31,145 nucleotides of DNA from an uncultured Oscillospiraceae bacterium (GTDB lineage Bacteria > Bacillota > Clostridia > Oscillospirales > Oscillospiraceae): positions 1-31,145 of the forward strand of contig CAAEEO010000043.1 in assembly GCA_900754965.1 (NCBI GenBank), written 5' to 3'. Below, piece by piece: positions 13,916 to 21,470 of the stretch; position 1 is the first letter of the stretch; each line of letters starts with the position of its first letter. Under the pieces are notes generated by a model. That model ran no database searches and had not been told where the DNA came from. It saw only the letters and a program-made list of their open reading frames with translations. Made by a program: the position numbers and the translations under genes.

Positions 13916-14998
13916 TTATTCCTCCCTCATGCTCAGGATCTTTGCCTTGATTTCTTCCACAGTGGGCAGATGGCTGCCGCAGTGGCCCAGGAACTCGATC
14001 TTCTGCTCACCGTTGATGGCGACCTTCACATCGTCCAGCATCTGGCCGGCGTTCATCTCGATATCCAGCACAGCCTTCACGCCGGATTTCACAGCGGCAT
14101 CGTGGATAGCATCATACGGGAAGGGCCAGAGGGTGATAGGACGGAGCATACCGACATGGATGCCCTCTGCCTCCAGCTCGTCGATCACGGACTTTGCAAT
14201 ACGAGCCACAGTGCCGAAAGCGGTCACGACGATCTCTGCGTTGTCCATGTTGTAAGCCTCATACTGGACTTCGTTCTCTCTGACCTTGGCATAGGTAGCC
14301 TGGAGACGCTCATGCAGCACATCCAGCTCTTCGGTCTCCACATACAGGGAGGTGATGTCAGCTCTCTCGCCCACAGGGTTCTTGGGGTCGTAACCGGTAG
14401 CAGCCCAGGGTTTCTTGGCAGGGTCCACATGGTACTCCTTCATTTCGGGCAGTTCCACAGGCTCCATCATCTGAGCAATGATACCGTCGGCGCAGATCAT
14501 TGCAGGCATACGGTACTTGTCGGCCAGATCAAATGCCTCGCCGATGCAGTCAATGGCTTCCTGCACGGAGGAAGGTGCAAACACCAGAACCTGGTAGTCA
14601 CCGTGTCCGCCGCCCTTGACAGCCTGGTAGTAGTCGCCCTGACCGGCCTGGATGGAACCAATGCCGGGGCCGCCACGCATGACGTTGACGATCAGGCAGG
14701 GCAGCTCTGCTGCACAGATGGAGGAGATGCCTTCCTGCTTCAGGGAGATTCCGGGGCTGGAAGAAGAAGTCATGGCACGCACGCCGGTGCAGGCTGCGCC
14801 GTAGACCATGTTAATAGCGGCCACTTCGCTTTCTGCCTGCAGGAAACAACCGTTCACGTCTTCCTCAAACATCCGCTCGGAGAAATATTCGGGGATCTCC
14901 GTCTGCGGGGTGATGGGGTAACCAAAGAAGAAACGGCAACCGTTTCTAATGGCAGCCTCAGCGATTGCTTCGCTGCCCTTCATGAGTTTCTTTGCCAT
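13916..14998 (-). CDS. vorB: 2-oxoacid:ferredoxin oxidoreductase, alpha subunit (VorB-like)
   Basis: The 360-residue subunit carries the pyrimidine-binding domain of the family: LMKGSEAIAEAAIRNGCRFFFGYPITPQTEIPEY at the N-terminus, AESEVAAINMVYGAA, and TSSSSPGISLKQEGIS. The wording of these motifs matches proteins usually named VorB, the 3-methyl-2-oxobutanoate (2-oxoisovalerate):ferredoxin oxidoreductase subunit. That would make it an enzyme of branched-chain amino acid breakdown or, run backwards, of their synthesis. The related KorA (2-oxoglutarate) type remains possible, and the shared putative operator with the citrate synthase genes speaks for it. AAGGAGGAAGG precedes the ATG. The gene is third in the operon after the NTPase and the ferredoxin. 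Confidence 0.92.
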   Translation of the reverse strand: MAKKLMKGSEAIAEAAIRNGCRFFFGYPITPQTEIPEYFSERMFEEDVNGCFLQAESEVAAINMVYGAACTGVRAMTSSSSPGISLKQEGISSICAAELPCLIVNVMRGGPGIGSIQAGQGDYYQAVKGGGHGDYQVLVFAPSSVQEAIDCIGEAFDLADKYRMPAMICADGIIAQMMEPVELPEMKEYHVDPAKKPWAATGYDPKNPVGERADITSLYVETEELDVLHERLQATYAKVRENEVQYEAYNMDNAEIVVTAFGTVARIAKSVIDELEAEGIHVGMLRPITLWPFPYDAIHDAAVKSGVKAVLDIEMNAGQMLDDVKVAINGEQKIEFLGHCGSHLPTVEEIKAKILSMREE

Positions 14999-15013
14999 AA
15001 GTGTCCTTCCTCC

Positions 15014-15223
15014 TTATTCCTTCACGATGCTGATGACCGTGTCGGGGCAGGTGCGGAAACAGGAACCGCAGGCAATGCATGCCTCCACATCGGTGATCAT
15101 CACAGGGTGAAAACCTTTGTCGTTGAGCTTATCCGGGGAAAGCTGCAGAAGCTTTTTCGGGCAGGCTCTCACGCAGAGCTCGCAGCCTTTGCAAAGCTCT
15201 TCTTTGATCGAGAATTTGACCAT
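15014..15223 (-). CDS. Ferredoxin-like delta subunit of the 2-oxoacid oxidoreductase
   Basis: This 69-residue protein has two complete [4Fe-4S] motifs: CKGCELCVRACP with Cys11, 14, 17 and 21, and CIACGSCFRTCP near the C-terminus. It is the electron-transfer subunit of the four-subunit 2-oxoacid:ferredoxin oxidoreductases and carries electrons from the TPP site to free ferredoxin. I start it at the ATG at 15223, which AGAGGT precedes by a normal distance; a frame extension to 15241 would place the start inside this site. The alpha subunit follows after 15 bases. Confidence 0.93.
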   Translation of the reverse strand: MVKFSIKEELCKGCELCVRACPKKLLQLSPDKLNDKGFHPVMITDVEACIACGSCFRTCPDTVISIVKE

Positions 15224-15353
15224 TTTTCTACCTCTTTTCAAATTTCTTCTACGGACTCCAACTATGTATATAGAAATGACACAGGAGACCGCTCCCCGCG
15301 GAGCAGTTTCCGTTCAGTGTGTCCAATTCCGGCTCAGCCGGCCATCCTGGACC

Positions 15354-16061
15354 TTACAGTCCCTGTTTGGTCAGGGTATCCCAGTCCCGGTGCATATAGG
15401 TCTGCAGATAGAGCGGCGTACCTACATACTTCATATCCGGCCCGGTAGCCAAAAATGCATCCAGGGCCTCTTTTTTTCCGGAGGTGTACAGCACCGGAAT
15501 CCCGGTCTGCTCCGAGGCGACCCGAACCACTTCATATCCGGTGTGCAAATCCTCCTCCGTGGTTTCGTAAGACATATTGGTATTATTGACAAAACCCGTC
15601 ACTTTCCAGCGGGCCTTGAACTGCATCTCCTCCATCAGGCGGATCAGCTTGGCAGGCGTTCCTGCCATGGGCCGGTTGGCATTGACCACATCCAACACCT
15701 GCACCTGGGCGCCCTCTTTTTCTGCCTGCGCCAGTTTCGTGTGATACTGGCCCAATGCAGCAGCGCCAGCGTCTCCTCCCAGGTCGATGATCACCGTATC
15801 CCAGTCCAGTGCAAAGGCAGTGGCAATTTCCGCAGGAACGGTCAGCATCTCCACCCCGGAACTTGCAAAATTAGGCGCAATCAGCCGAATCCCCTTTTCT
15901 GCAAACATTTCCCGCCGGTCATTGAGCCGGAAATAGGTGTTGATCATATCCAGATCGATCAGCAGCGTCTTGCCTGCATCCGCCCCGGCCAGGGCGAAGT
16001 TCATGGCCAATTCCGTTTTTCCGCTGCCATAGTTTCCCATCAAAATGATGAACTTCCTCAT
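15354..16061 (-). CDS. P-loop NTPase at the head of the 2-oxoacid oxidoreductase operon
   Basis: The 235-residue protein starts with beta-strand FIILM and a Walker A motif GNYGSGKTE (residues 9-17). LLIDLDMINTYFRLNDR follows near residue 35, as in SIMIBI-type (ParA/CobQ-like) NTPases, and a Walker B-like VIIDLGGD lies near residue 95. It lacks the extra lysine of the classical MinD/ParA signature. No DNA-binding domain, membrane segment or metal-binding motif is visible. It is the first gene after a strong promoter and lies 130 bases upstream of the ferredoxin gene with no T-tailed terminator between, so it is probably cotranscribed. A role in assembling or activating the enzyme, or in sensing a substrate, is possible but unproven. 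The ribosome site GGGAG is about 12 bases from the ATG, rather far. Confidence 0.8.
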   Translation of the reverse strand: MRKFIILMGNYGSGKTELAMNFALAGADAGKTLLIDLDMINTYFRLNDRREMFAEKGIRLIAPNFASSGVEMLTVPAEIATAFALDWDTVIIDLGGDAGAAALGQYHTKLAQAEKEGAQVQVLDVVNANRPMAGTPAKLIRLMEEMQFKARWKVTGFVNNTNMSYETTEEDLHTGYEVVRVASEQTGIPVLYTSGKKEALDAFLATGPDMKYVGTPLYLQTYMHRDWDTLTKQGL

Positions 16062-16114
16062 TTATGAATCATTCTCCCTAAGTATCTGGCAAAATTCTTT
16101 TATCTCATGTGTAC

Positions 16115-16143
16115 ATTCTATCGGTTTCCGGCTCTAATGTCAA
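16115..16143 (-). promoter_or_regulatory. Predicted promoter of the NTPase-oxidoreductase operon
   Basis: On the minus strand a perfect TTGACA (16138-16143), a 17-base spacer and TAGAAT (16115-16120) form a near-consensus housekeeping promoter. The transcript would begin near 16108, with a leader of roughly 46 bases. Putative operator repeats lie upstream of it. Confidence 0.85.
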
Positions 16144-16209
16144 CCAATTTCCCACCATTTCCCTTCTGTTTTTGAATTCATTTCAATGCGTTTTTTCGTT
16201 TTTGATGTA

Positions 16210-16240
16210 AAAATGCACGAAAAATGATTTCAAGCATTTT
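16210..16240. promoter_or_regulatory. Inverted repeat B1, putative operator of the oxidoreductase operon
   Basis: The arms AAAATGC (16210-16216) and GCATTTT (16234-16240) are perfect complements with a 17-base spacer. The left arm continues as AAATGCACGAA (16211-16221), which is the exact reverse complement of part of repeat A1 at the citrate synthase gene. It is about 67 bases upstream of the -35 box. Confidence 0.5.
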
Positions 16241-16297
16241 CTTTCCCGTTTCTTTTGAATTCGAATCCACTTTTTCGCAAATTTTGCATGGAACCCT

Positions 16298-16321
16298 TGC
16301 ATAGGATTCAAAATTCATGCA
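16298..16321. promoter_or_regulatory. Inverted repeat B2, weaker TGCA pair
   Basis: TGCAT (16298-16302) and ATGCA (16317-16321) are complementary with TGCA cores 20 bases apart, and another TTTGCAT lies at 16283-16289. The arms are short, so this could be chance in AT-rich DNA, but spacing resembles the other three repeats. Confidence 0.3.
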
Positions 16322-16466
16322 TTCCCCGCTAAATTGCGTATTCCTTTCACACCGTTTTCTCTTTCACAAACAGAAAGTTTTATTGTGTTTATCTTTTTTC
16401 TCTGACAACTTTTCATTAAAGATAGTTTTTTCACAATCTCAACACGCACTTTTCTTTTTGCAGAGT

Positions 16467-16499
16467 CAAAAAAACAGGGCCGGAATACTCCGGCCCCGT
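16467..16499 (-). terminator. Terminator of the HtrA protease gene
   Basis: On the minus strand GGGGCCGG, a six-base loop and CCGGCCCT form a GC-rich stem followed by GTTTTTTT. It begins about 40 bases after the htrA stop codon. Confidence 0.9.
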
Positions 16500-16536
16500 T
16501 CAAAAAAGAGGGGGTAAAAAGAGAGGTATCAAAAAA

Positions 16537-17847
16537 TTACTGGCCGAAGAAGAAATTCCAGGGATTCAGAGGAAAGGTCTGCTCCTGCTGCGTTTCCACG
16601 CGGGACTGCTGCACTTCCGTTGCATCCTGTTTTTTCTCCTCCACTTTCACTTCCAGCGTGAGGGTCTCGCCCTGCCGGAACACAGTCAGCGTCAGGGTGT
16701 CCCCCGGCTGACTTTCTTTCACAATGTCCACCAATTCCGCGCTGGTGGTAATCTCGTTGCCATTGATAGCCGTGATAATATCGCTGACCTGCAGGCCCGC
16801 TTTCTCGGCAGGTCCATCCTCTGCAACAAGTTTCACCGCTGCGCCCTGGGGCAATCCGTAACTCTGGGTTTCCTCGCTCACATCCATGACGGACACGCCG
16901 ATATAAGGTTTGGAGACATAGCCGTTCTCAATAATGCCCTGCACGATGGTGCGGACGCTGTTGATGGGAATGGCAAACCCGATGTTATCAATAGACGCCT
17001 CTCCAGAACTGCCGGAACCGGAATACTTGGCATTGGTAATGCCTACCACTTCGCCGTAAAGATTGAACATCGCACCGCCGGAGTTGCCGGAGTTGATGGC
17101 GCAATCCGTCTGGATCAGATCCATGTTCAGTCCATTGGAGAATGTCACCTTCCGATCCAGTGCGCTGACAGCGCCGCTGGTCAGGGAGAAGGTCAGTTCT
17201 CCCAGAGGGTTGCCAATGGCCAGAACCGTATCGCCCACATTCAAAGTATCGGAATCACCCAGCACCACAGGGGTCAGACCGGTTGCATCGATTTTCAGCA
17301 CTGCAATGTCATTGCTCTCATCAAAGCCGACCACCACTGCATCATAAGAGGTATCGTCGTACATGGTGACCTTCACGGACTCGGAGTCCTCGATCACATG
17401 GTAGTTGGTCAGAATATATCCGTCCTCGGTGAGAATGAATCCGGAGCCGGAGGCCGCAGATGTCGTCTGGAATCCCCAGAAGTTGGTGGTGATGGAGGTG
17501 GTGATGCCCACAGTGGAATTCACATTGGCTGCATACACTTCTGCAGGGGTCAGCAGTTTTCCGGTATCGATCTGCGCTACATTGATGGTGGAAGTGTTTC
17601 TGCTGCCCTCCAGCACCGTGGTAGATCCCTTTCCAAGTCCGCCCACCAGCGCCGCACCGCCGACGCCCAGACAGCCGCCCACCAGGGAGCAGCACAGGGC
17701 CAGTGCCACCACTTTTTTCGTGGTCATTTCCACCACGCGTTTCTCTTTCGGCTCCTTTTCCGGGGGAATGGGGGAAAATCCCTCTCCACCGCTCATCGGG
17801 TCAGACTGGGCGGAAACATTCTGCTGGTAAACATTCTTCTCATCCAT
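16537..17847 (-). CDS. htrA: HtrA/DegP-type serine protease with PDZ domain
   Basis: The 436-residue protein has a cytoplasmic N-terminal tail of about 45 residues, one membrane anchor (VVALALCCSLVGGCLGVGGAALVGG), a trypsin-like protease domain and a C-terminal PDZ domain (about residues 310-405). The catalytic triad is visible as His150 in LTNYHV, Asp180 in ESNDIAVLKI and Ser256 in GNSGGAMFN. The PDZ carboxylate-binding region and KAGLQVSDIITAINGNEI are intact. Membrane-anchored HtrA proteins degrade misfolded proteins outside the cell membrane. An in-frame TAA lies just upstream of the ATG, fixing the start, though AAGGAG is 13 bases away. A small GGAGG/CCTCC hairpin lies in the leader. The gene stands alone between terminators. 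Confidence 0.95.
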   Translation of the reverse strand: MDEKNVYQQNVSAQSDPMSGGEGFSPIPPEKEPKEKRVVEMTTKKVVALALCCSLVGGCLGVGGAALVGGLGKGSTTVLEGSRNTSTINVAQIDTGKLLTPAEVYAANVNSTVGITTSITTNFWGFQTTSAASGSGFILTEDGYILTNYHVIEDSESVKVTMYDDTSYDAVVVGFDESNDIAVLKIDATGLTPVVLGDSDTLNVGDTVLAIGNPLGELTFSLTSGAVSALDRKVTFSNGLNMDLIQTDCAINSGNSGGAMFNLYGEVVGITNAKYSGSGSSGEASIDNIGFAIPINSVRTIVQGIIENGYVSKPYIGVSVMDVSEETQSYGLPQGAAVKLVAEDGPAEKAGLQVSDIITAINGNEITTSAELVDIVKESQPGDTLTLTVFRQGETLTLEVKVEEKKQDATEVQQSRVETQQEQTFPLNPWNFFFGQ

Positions 17848-18007
17848 GGTATATTACGCGCTCCTTCAACTGGAATTCGATTTCATCTCATTTAGGAGGT
17901 CTTTCCTCCGTTCGTGATGCCTATTGTAGCGCGGAACCGTTCAAAAAGGCTGACAAAAGTTTGAAAAAAAAGAAAACAATTTGTGAATCCCTCCCCGGTT
18001 TCCGATC

Positions 18008-18052
18008 AAAAAAACCGCCTGCCCCACACAAACTGTGCAGCAGGCAGACGGC
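18008..18052 (-). terminator. Terminator of the DUF2812 gene
   Basis: On the minus strand GCCGTCTGCC pairs with GGCAGGCGGT (two G-T pairs) and is followed by TTTTTTT. An inner stem GCACA/TGTGT strengthens it. It starts about 20 bases after the stop codon. Confidence 0.85.
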
Positions 18053-18072
18053 AAATCCTGAAAGTTATGCGC

Positions 18073-18660
18073 CTAAAGGAGTAGTTCAATCACCAATACG
18101 GCTGCCAGCAGGAGCAGAAAGCTGACAATGGCAATGTACTTGACATATTTTTTGGAACTTCCCTTCGGGAGTTCCTTTCCGCTCCGGAGTTTCATGGGAA
18201 TCGTCACCCGGAAAATCTGGGCCGCCAGAAACAGCAGCGCAGAAACCGCCAAAAGTCCCGTGAGCAGAAACTGCCCGCTCTGGGCCATGTCCACCGCCGT
18301 GCGAACGGTTCCCCGCAGAATACCCAGTGTGAAAATCAGCGTCAAAACCAGGCGGCTGGGTTTTACATACGCCTGACAGGCCTGCTCGTACTCCTGCGCC
18401 GTGGGTTCCGGCGGCAGCAGTGCCGGATTCTCCCGTACATAGACATACAGATTTCCCCAGGATACCGTCCCGTCCCCGTCGTGACTATCCGGCAGATACC
18501 GGGCACGGTAGTAGAACCGTTTCCCCTCCTCCACCGTAAACTCCGCAAAATTGCCCAGACTTTTCAGCCGATACCCCTGGGCGCCCCAGTCATTGAGCCA
18601 TTCTTCAATGGCCTCCAACTCAAATAACTCATATGGAAACAGTTTTTTCTTCATTTTCAT
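18073..18660 (-). CDS. DUF2812 domain-containing membrane protein
   Basis: The protein of about 195 residues has the DUF2812 pattern: a soluble N-terminal part beginning KKKLFPYELFELEAIEEWLNDWGAQGYRL, in which Trp/Leu and Gly-x-x-L recur as in the family, and two or three membrane segments in the C-terminal half. The function of DUF2812 proteins is unknown. In many Firmicutes they are encoded next to a PadR-type regulator, but none is present here. The start is uncertain: GTG 18663, ATG 18660 and ATG 18654 are all in frame, and the purine site (TTGGGTG) is weak. It is probably a one-gene transcript with an extended -10 promoter at 18794-18802. Confidence 0.8.
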   Translation of the reverse strand: MKMKKKLFPYELFELEAIEEWLNDWGAQGYRLKSLGNFAEFTVEEGKRFYYRARYLPDSHDGDGTVSWGNLYVYVRENPALLPPEPTAQEYEQACQAYVKPSRLVLTLIFTLGILRGTVRTAVDMAQSGQFLLTGLLAVSALLFLAAQIFRVTIPMKLRSGKELPKGSSKKYVKYIAIVSFLLLLAAVLVIELLL

Positions 18661-18793
18661 CACCCAAAGTAATCGTTTTCATAGAGAGTCTTCACATCTT
18701 CAAAACAACGCCGAGTACATCCATTTCAGTCCATTCATTGGCTCCACCGCCTCCCTTTCGCCTTTGGATGAAAAACATTTGTTCTTTTATGAC

Positions 18794-18802
18794 ATTATAA
18801 CA
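18794..18802 (-). promoter_or_regulatory. Predicted extended -10 promoter of the DUF2812 gene
   Basis: On the minus strand TGTTATAAT gives a perfect TATAAT (18794-18799) with the upstream TG of an extended -10 element. The -35 region is AT-rich without a clear match. It is about 130 bases from the start codon. The remainder of 18664-18850 shows no gene. Confidence 0.55.
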
Positions 18803-18852
18803 TACACCCATATTTTTGAAAAGATATTTTTTTGTCAATCTTATTTTTCGCG

Positions 18853-18880
18853 AAAAAAAGGAGAGGGAATCTCCCTCTCC
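18853..18880 (-). terminator. Terminator of the alpha/beta hydrolase gene
   Basis: On the minus strand GGAGAGGGA, a short loop and TCCCTCTCC form a 9-bp stem followed by seven T, about 18 bases after the stop codon. Confidence 0.93.
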
Positions 18881-18898
18881 TTACTTGTGGATACTTTT

Positions 18899-19828
18899 TC
18901 AGCAATAGCGCTCCAGCCAGCAGAGCACATCCGTGCACACATCCTGCCGATTCCATTCGTTCAGCAGTTCGTGCCGGGCGCCGGGGTACAGTTTCACCGC
19001 AGCGTCCTGCATCCCCGCCTGGATAAAGGCGGCATAGGCCCGCAGGACCCCTTTGCCGTTTTCTCCCACCGGGTCGGCCGCGCCGGAAATGAACAGCACC
19101 GGCAAATCTTTGGGCATCCGGCGAATGTTGCCCATATCCGTCACAAAGCCGATGCCCCGCATCAGCTCATGGAACAGCCCCGCCGTTGGCAAAAAGCCGC
19201 ACCAGGGATCTTCCTCATAAGCATCCACCGCATCCGGGTCCCGGCTGAGCCAGTCGTTTTCCGTCCGCACTTCGTCAAAGCCTCGATTGTATCCGCCAAA
19301 GGCCAGATCCTGCAGCATCTGACTGCGGCTTGCCGGGCCATTCCGGCGGATCTCCAATTTTGCAGCGGTCAGTCCTGCGGTGACCATCGCCTTGGGCTGA
19401 TGCCCGGTACCGCACAGGATCAATCCGTCCAGATCCTCCCCATTGAGGATCGCATAGGTCCGGGAGAGGAAACTGCCCATGCTGTGGCCGAACAGGAACA
19501 CCGGAACCTCCGGCCACTGTGCTTTCAGCCGCTGATGCAGCCGGTGGATATCTCCCACCACCTTGTTCCAACCCCGCTCCTGGCCGAAATAGCCCAAATC
19601 TTCTTCGTCATTGGCCGTGCGGCCGTGACCCAAATGGTCATTTCCCGCCACAACGAACCCCTGCTCCGCCAGAAACTCCATAAACGGGTCATACCGTTGG
19701 ATATGCTCGGCAACGCCGTGGGCGATTTGCACCACTCCGCGCACAGGGCCGTCCGGCAGCCACTGGCGCACATAGACCTGATGTTCCCCGTCACAGGACG
19801 GGAACCGAAATTCTTTCATGGTCGGCAT
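18899..19828 (-). CDS. Alpha/beta hydrolase, monoacylglycerol lipase-like
   Basis: The 309-residue protein is a serine hydrolase of the 'serine aminopeptidase S33 / Hydrolase_4' group. The oxyanion region is QIAHGVAEH (residues 34-42), the lid region starts with DHLGHGRTA, and the nucleophile elbow is GHSMGS with Ser116. The Asp is likely in FISGAADPVG and the His in GARHELLNE near the C-terminus. The closest characterised relatives by pattern are monoacylglycerol lipases and lysophospholipases, which release a fatty acid and glycerol or a glycerol phosphodiester. It diverges from glycerol kinase, which would fit use of the released glycerol. Start: ATG 19828 with AGGAG ten bases before; GTG 19837 is too close to that site. 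Confidence 0.9.
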   Translation of the reverse strand: MPTMKEFRFPSCDGEHQVYVRQWLPDGPVRGVVQIAHGVAEHIQRYDPFMEFLAEQGFVVAGNDHLGHGRTANDEEDLGYFGQERGWNKVVGDIHRLHQRLKAQWPEVPVFLFGHSMGSFLSRTYAILNGEDLDGLILCGTGHQPKAMVTAGLTAAKLEIRRNGPASRSQMLQDLAFGGYNRGFDEVRTENDWLSRDPDAVDAYEEDPWCGFLPTAGLFHELMRGIGFVTDMGNIRRMPKDLPVLFISGAADPVGENGKGVLRAYAAFIQAGMQDAAVKLYPGARHELLNEWNRQDVCTDVLCWLERYC

Positions 19829-19847
19829 AGCAATCACGCTCCTGTTA

Positions 19848-19856
19848 TGTTACAAT
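19848..19856 (+). promoter_or_regulatory. Possible extended -10 promoter of glycerol kinase
   Basis: TGTTACAAT contains a TACAAT -10 box (19851-19856) with the TG of an extended element, about 50 bases before the start codon. The -35 region is poor. It lies back to back with the hydrolase promoter. Confidence 0.4.
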
Positions 19857-19865
19857 GGTGACAAC

Positions 19866-19894
19866 AGTTTACTCGCTTTTACAGCGTTCGTCAA
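19866..19894 (-). promoter_or_regulatory. Predicted promoter of the alpha/beta hydrolase
   Basis: On the minus strand TTGACG (19889-19894), a 17-base spacer and TAAACT (19866-19871) make a fair housekeeping promoter. It overlaps the leader of glycerol kinase, so the divergent genes could interfere or share control. Confidence 0.55.
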
Positions 19895-19908
19895 CACGGA
19901 GGAACATT

Positions 19909-21417
19909 ATGAACGGATATGTCATCGCCCTGGATCAGGGAACCACCAGTTCCCGCTCCATTATTTTTGATGCCAGCGGGAACATTGTCACCCTGGCCCA
20001 ATACCCCTTCCCCCAAATTTATCCCAAACCCGGTTGGGTGGAACACGATCCTATGGTGATCCTGGAAACCCAGCTGCGGGCACTGGGAGAGGCCTTCGAG
20101 AAAAGCGGCCTGTCCCCCACGGACATTGCCGGCATCGGCATTACCAACCAGCGGGAAACCACCATCGTCTGGGAAAAGGCCACCGGCAAACCGGTGTATA
20201 ATGCCATCGTATGGCAGTGCCGCCGCACTGCCGCCATCTGCGATGAGCTCAGCTCCGACGGCATGGCGGCCTATGTCCGGGACAAGACCGGCCTGCTCAT
20301 CGATGCCTACTTCTCCGGCACCAAGATCAAATGGATTCTGGACAATGTTCCCGGTGCCCGGGCAAAGGCCGAACGGGGCGAACTGCTCTTCGGCACGGTG
20401 GATACCTGGCTGATCTGGAACCTTACCGGCGGCAAAGTTCATGTAACCGACTATTCCAATGCCTCCCGCACCATGCTGTTTGACATCGACAGCCTGCAAT
20501 GGGACACCAATCTCTGCAAGCGTCTGGGCATTCCCATGTCCATGCTGCCCACCCCCGTACCCAATGCTGAGGTATACGGCAAAGTCGCACCGGGAATCCC
20601 TGGTCTGGAGATGCTGGCGGGCGTACCTGTCTGCGGCAGCGCCGGTGACCAGGCCGCCGCTCTGTTGGGCCAGGGGTGCCTGCAGCCGGGACAGGCAAAA
20701 AACACTTACGGCACCGGCTGTTTTACCCTGATGAACACCGGCGAATCTTCCATCCGCTCCATGGGCGGTCTGGTCACTTCCGTGGCCTGGAATATCGGCG
20801 GGAAAACCACTTACGCCATGGAGGGCAGCGTGTTCAATGCCGGCAGCGCCATCCAGTGGCTGCGGGACGAACTGGGCCTGATTCGCACCGCCCGGGAGTG
20901 TGACATTCTGGCAGACTCCGTCCCGGACAACGGCGGCGTATACATGGTGCCCGCCTTTACGGGACTGGGCGCCCCTCACTGGGATATGTACGCCCGGGGC
21001 GCCATTCTGGGTCTGACCCGGGGCAGCACCCGTGCCCATCTGGCCCGGGCCGTTCTGGAAGGCATTGCTTACCAGGTCAAAGACCTGCTGGACACCATGG
21101 AGGCCGACACCAGAGAGAATCTGAGCGTGCTCCGGGTGGACGGCGGCGCCAGCGTTTCGGAATTTATGATGCAGTTCCAGGCCGATATTCTCCGCCGCCC
21201 CATCGACCGCCCCAAAATGGTGGAGACTACTGCCTTCGGCGCCGCATTTCTGGCGGGATTGGCTGCCGGAGTGTGGACCGGTCCGGAACAGATCAGCCAA
21301 CTGCGGGTATCCGATCGAATCTTCCGTCCGCAGATGCCCCTGGAACAGGCCCAGCAGCTCCATCATACCTGGCGGCGCGCCATTCAGCGCAGCGCCCAAT
21401 GGGTAGAGCCGGACTGA
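19909..21417 (+). CDS. glpK: Glycerol kinase
   Basis: The 502-residue protein is a FGGY-family kinase that phosphorylates glycerol to glycerol 3-phosphate in the cytoplasm. The phosphate-binding DQGTTSSR is at residues 9-16. The glycerol site motif GITNQRETTIVW and NAIVWQCRRTA are conserved, as are YGTGCFTLMNTG and, in the C-terminal domain, DGGASVSEFMMQFQADIL. Length is exactly normal for GlpK. The start ATG at 19909 follows GGAGG at good spacing; the open frame reaches back to 19855 but without a ribosome site. No glycerol facilitator or glycerol-3-phosphate dehydrogenase gene is adjacent. A lipoprotein gene follows after 53 bases. Confidence 0.97.
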   Translation: MNGYVIALDQGTTSSRSIIFDASGNIVTLAQYPFPQIYPKPGWVEHDPMVILETQLRALGEAFEKSGLSPTDIAGIGITNQRETTIVWEKATGKPVYNAIVWQCRRTAAICDELSSDGMAAYVRDKTGLLIDAYFSGTKIKWILDNVPGARAKAERGELLFGTVDTWLIWNLTGGKVHVTDYSNASRTMLFDIDSLQWDTNLCKRLGIPMSMLPTPVPNAEVYGKVAPGIPGLEMLAGVPVCGSAGDQAAALLGQGCLQPGQAKNTYGTGCFTLMNTGESSIRSMGGLVTSVAWNIGGKTTYAMEGSVFNAGSAIQWLRDELGLIRTARECDILADSVPDNGGVYMVPAFTGLGAPHWDMYARGAILGLTRGSTRAHLARAVLEGIAYQVKDLLDTMEADTRENLSVLRVDGGASVSEFMMQFQADILRRPIDRPKMVETTAFGAAFLAGLAAGVWTGPEQISQLRVSDRIFRPQMPLEQAQQLHHTWRRAIQRSAQWVEPD

Positions 21418-21470
21418 TTTTCAAAATTCCTTTTGAACGGAAACTCATCAAAAAAGGACGGTATCCCACA

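Larger units (their letters stand above)
16144..16466. other. AT-rich gene-free region with TGCA inverted repeats
   Basis: This stretch between the promoter of the NTPase operon and the HtrA terminator has no convincing gene. A 62-codon minus-strand frame overlaps the terminator and has no family resemblance. Base composition is much richer in A and T than the coding DNA around it. It holds two inverted repeats with TGCA cores and several GAATTC or TTGCAT words. It probably acts as an extended control region of the operon. Confidence 0.6.

Noticed and set aside
15290..15303. Hairpin GCTCC/GGAGC between the NTPase and ferredoxin genes
   Set aside because: The stem has only five base pairs and no T-tract, so it is not a convincing terminator; the operon is probably continuous.
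13151..15448. 765-codon plus-strand open frame
   Set aside because: It is the long shadow of the oxidoreductase subunit genes on the other strand. It is rich in His, Gln and Ser without any domain, whereas the minus-strand frames have clear families, ribosome sites and coupling.
16315..16503. 62-codon minus-strand frame in the AT-rich region
   Set aside because: It runs through the HtrA terminator, has no convincing ribosome site and resembles nothing known.
17848..17960. Possible housekeeping promoter of htrA (TACAAT on the minus strand near 17930)
   Set aside because: A -10 like word is present but no -35 box lies at an acceptable distance, so I do not list it as a feature.
19891..21399. 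502-codon minus-strand open frame opposite glycerol kinase
   Set aside because: It mirrors the glpK codons and has no recognisable domain; glycerol kinase on the plus strand is complete.
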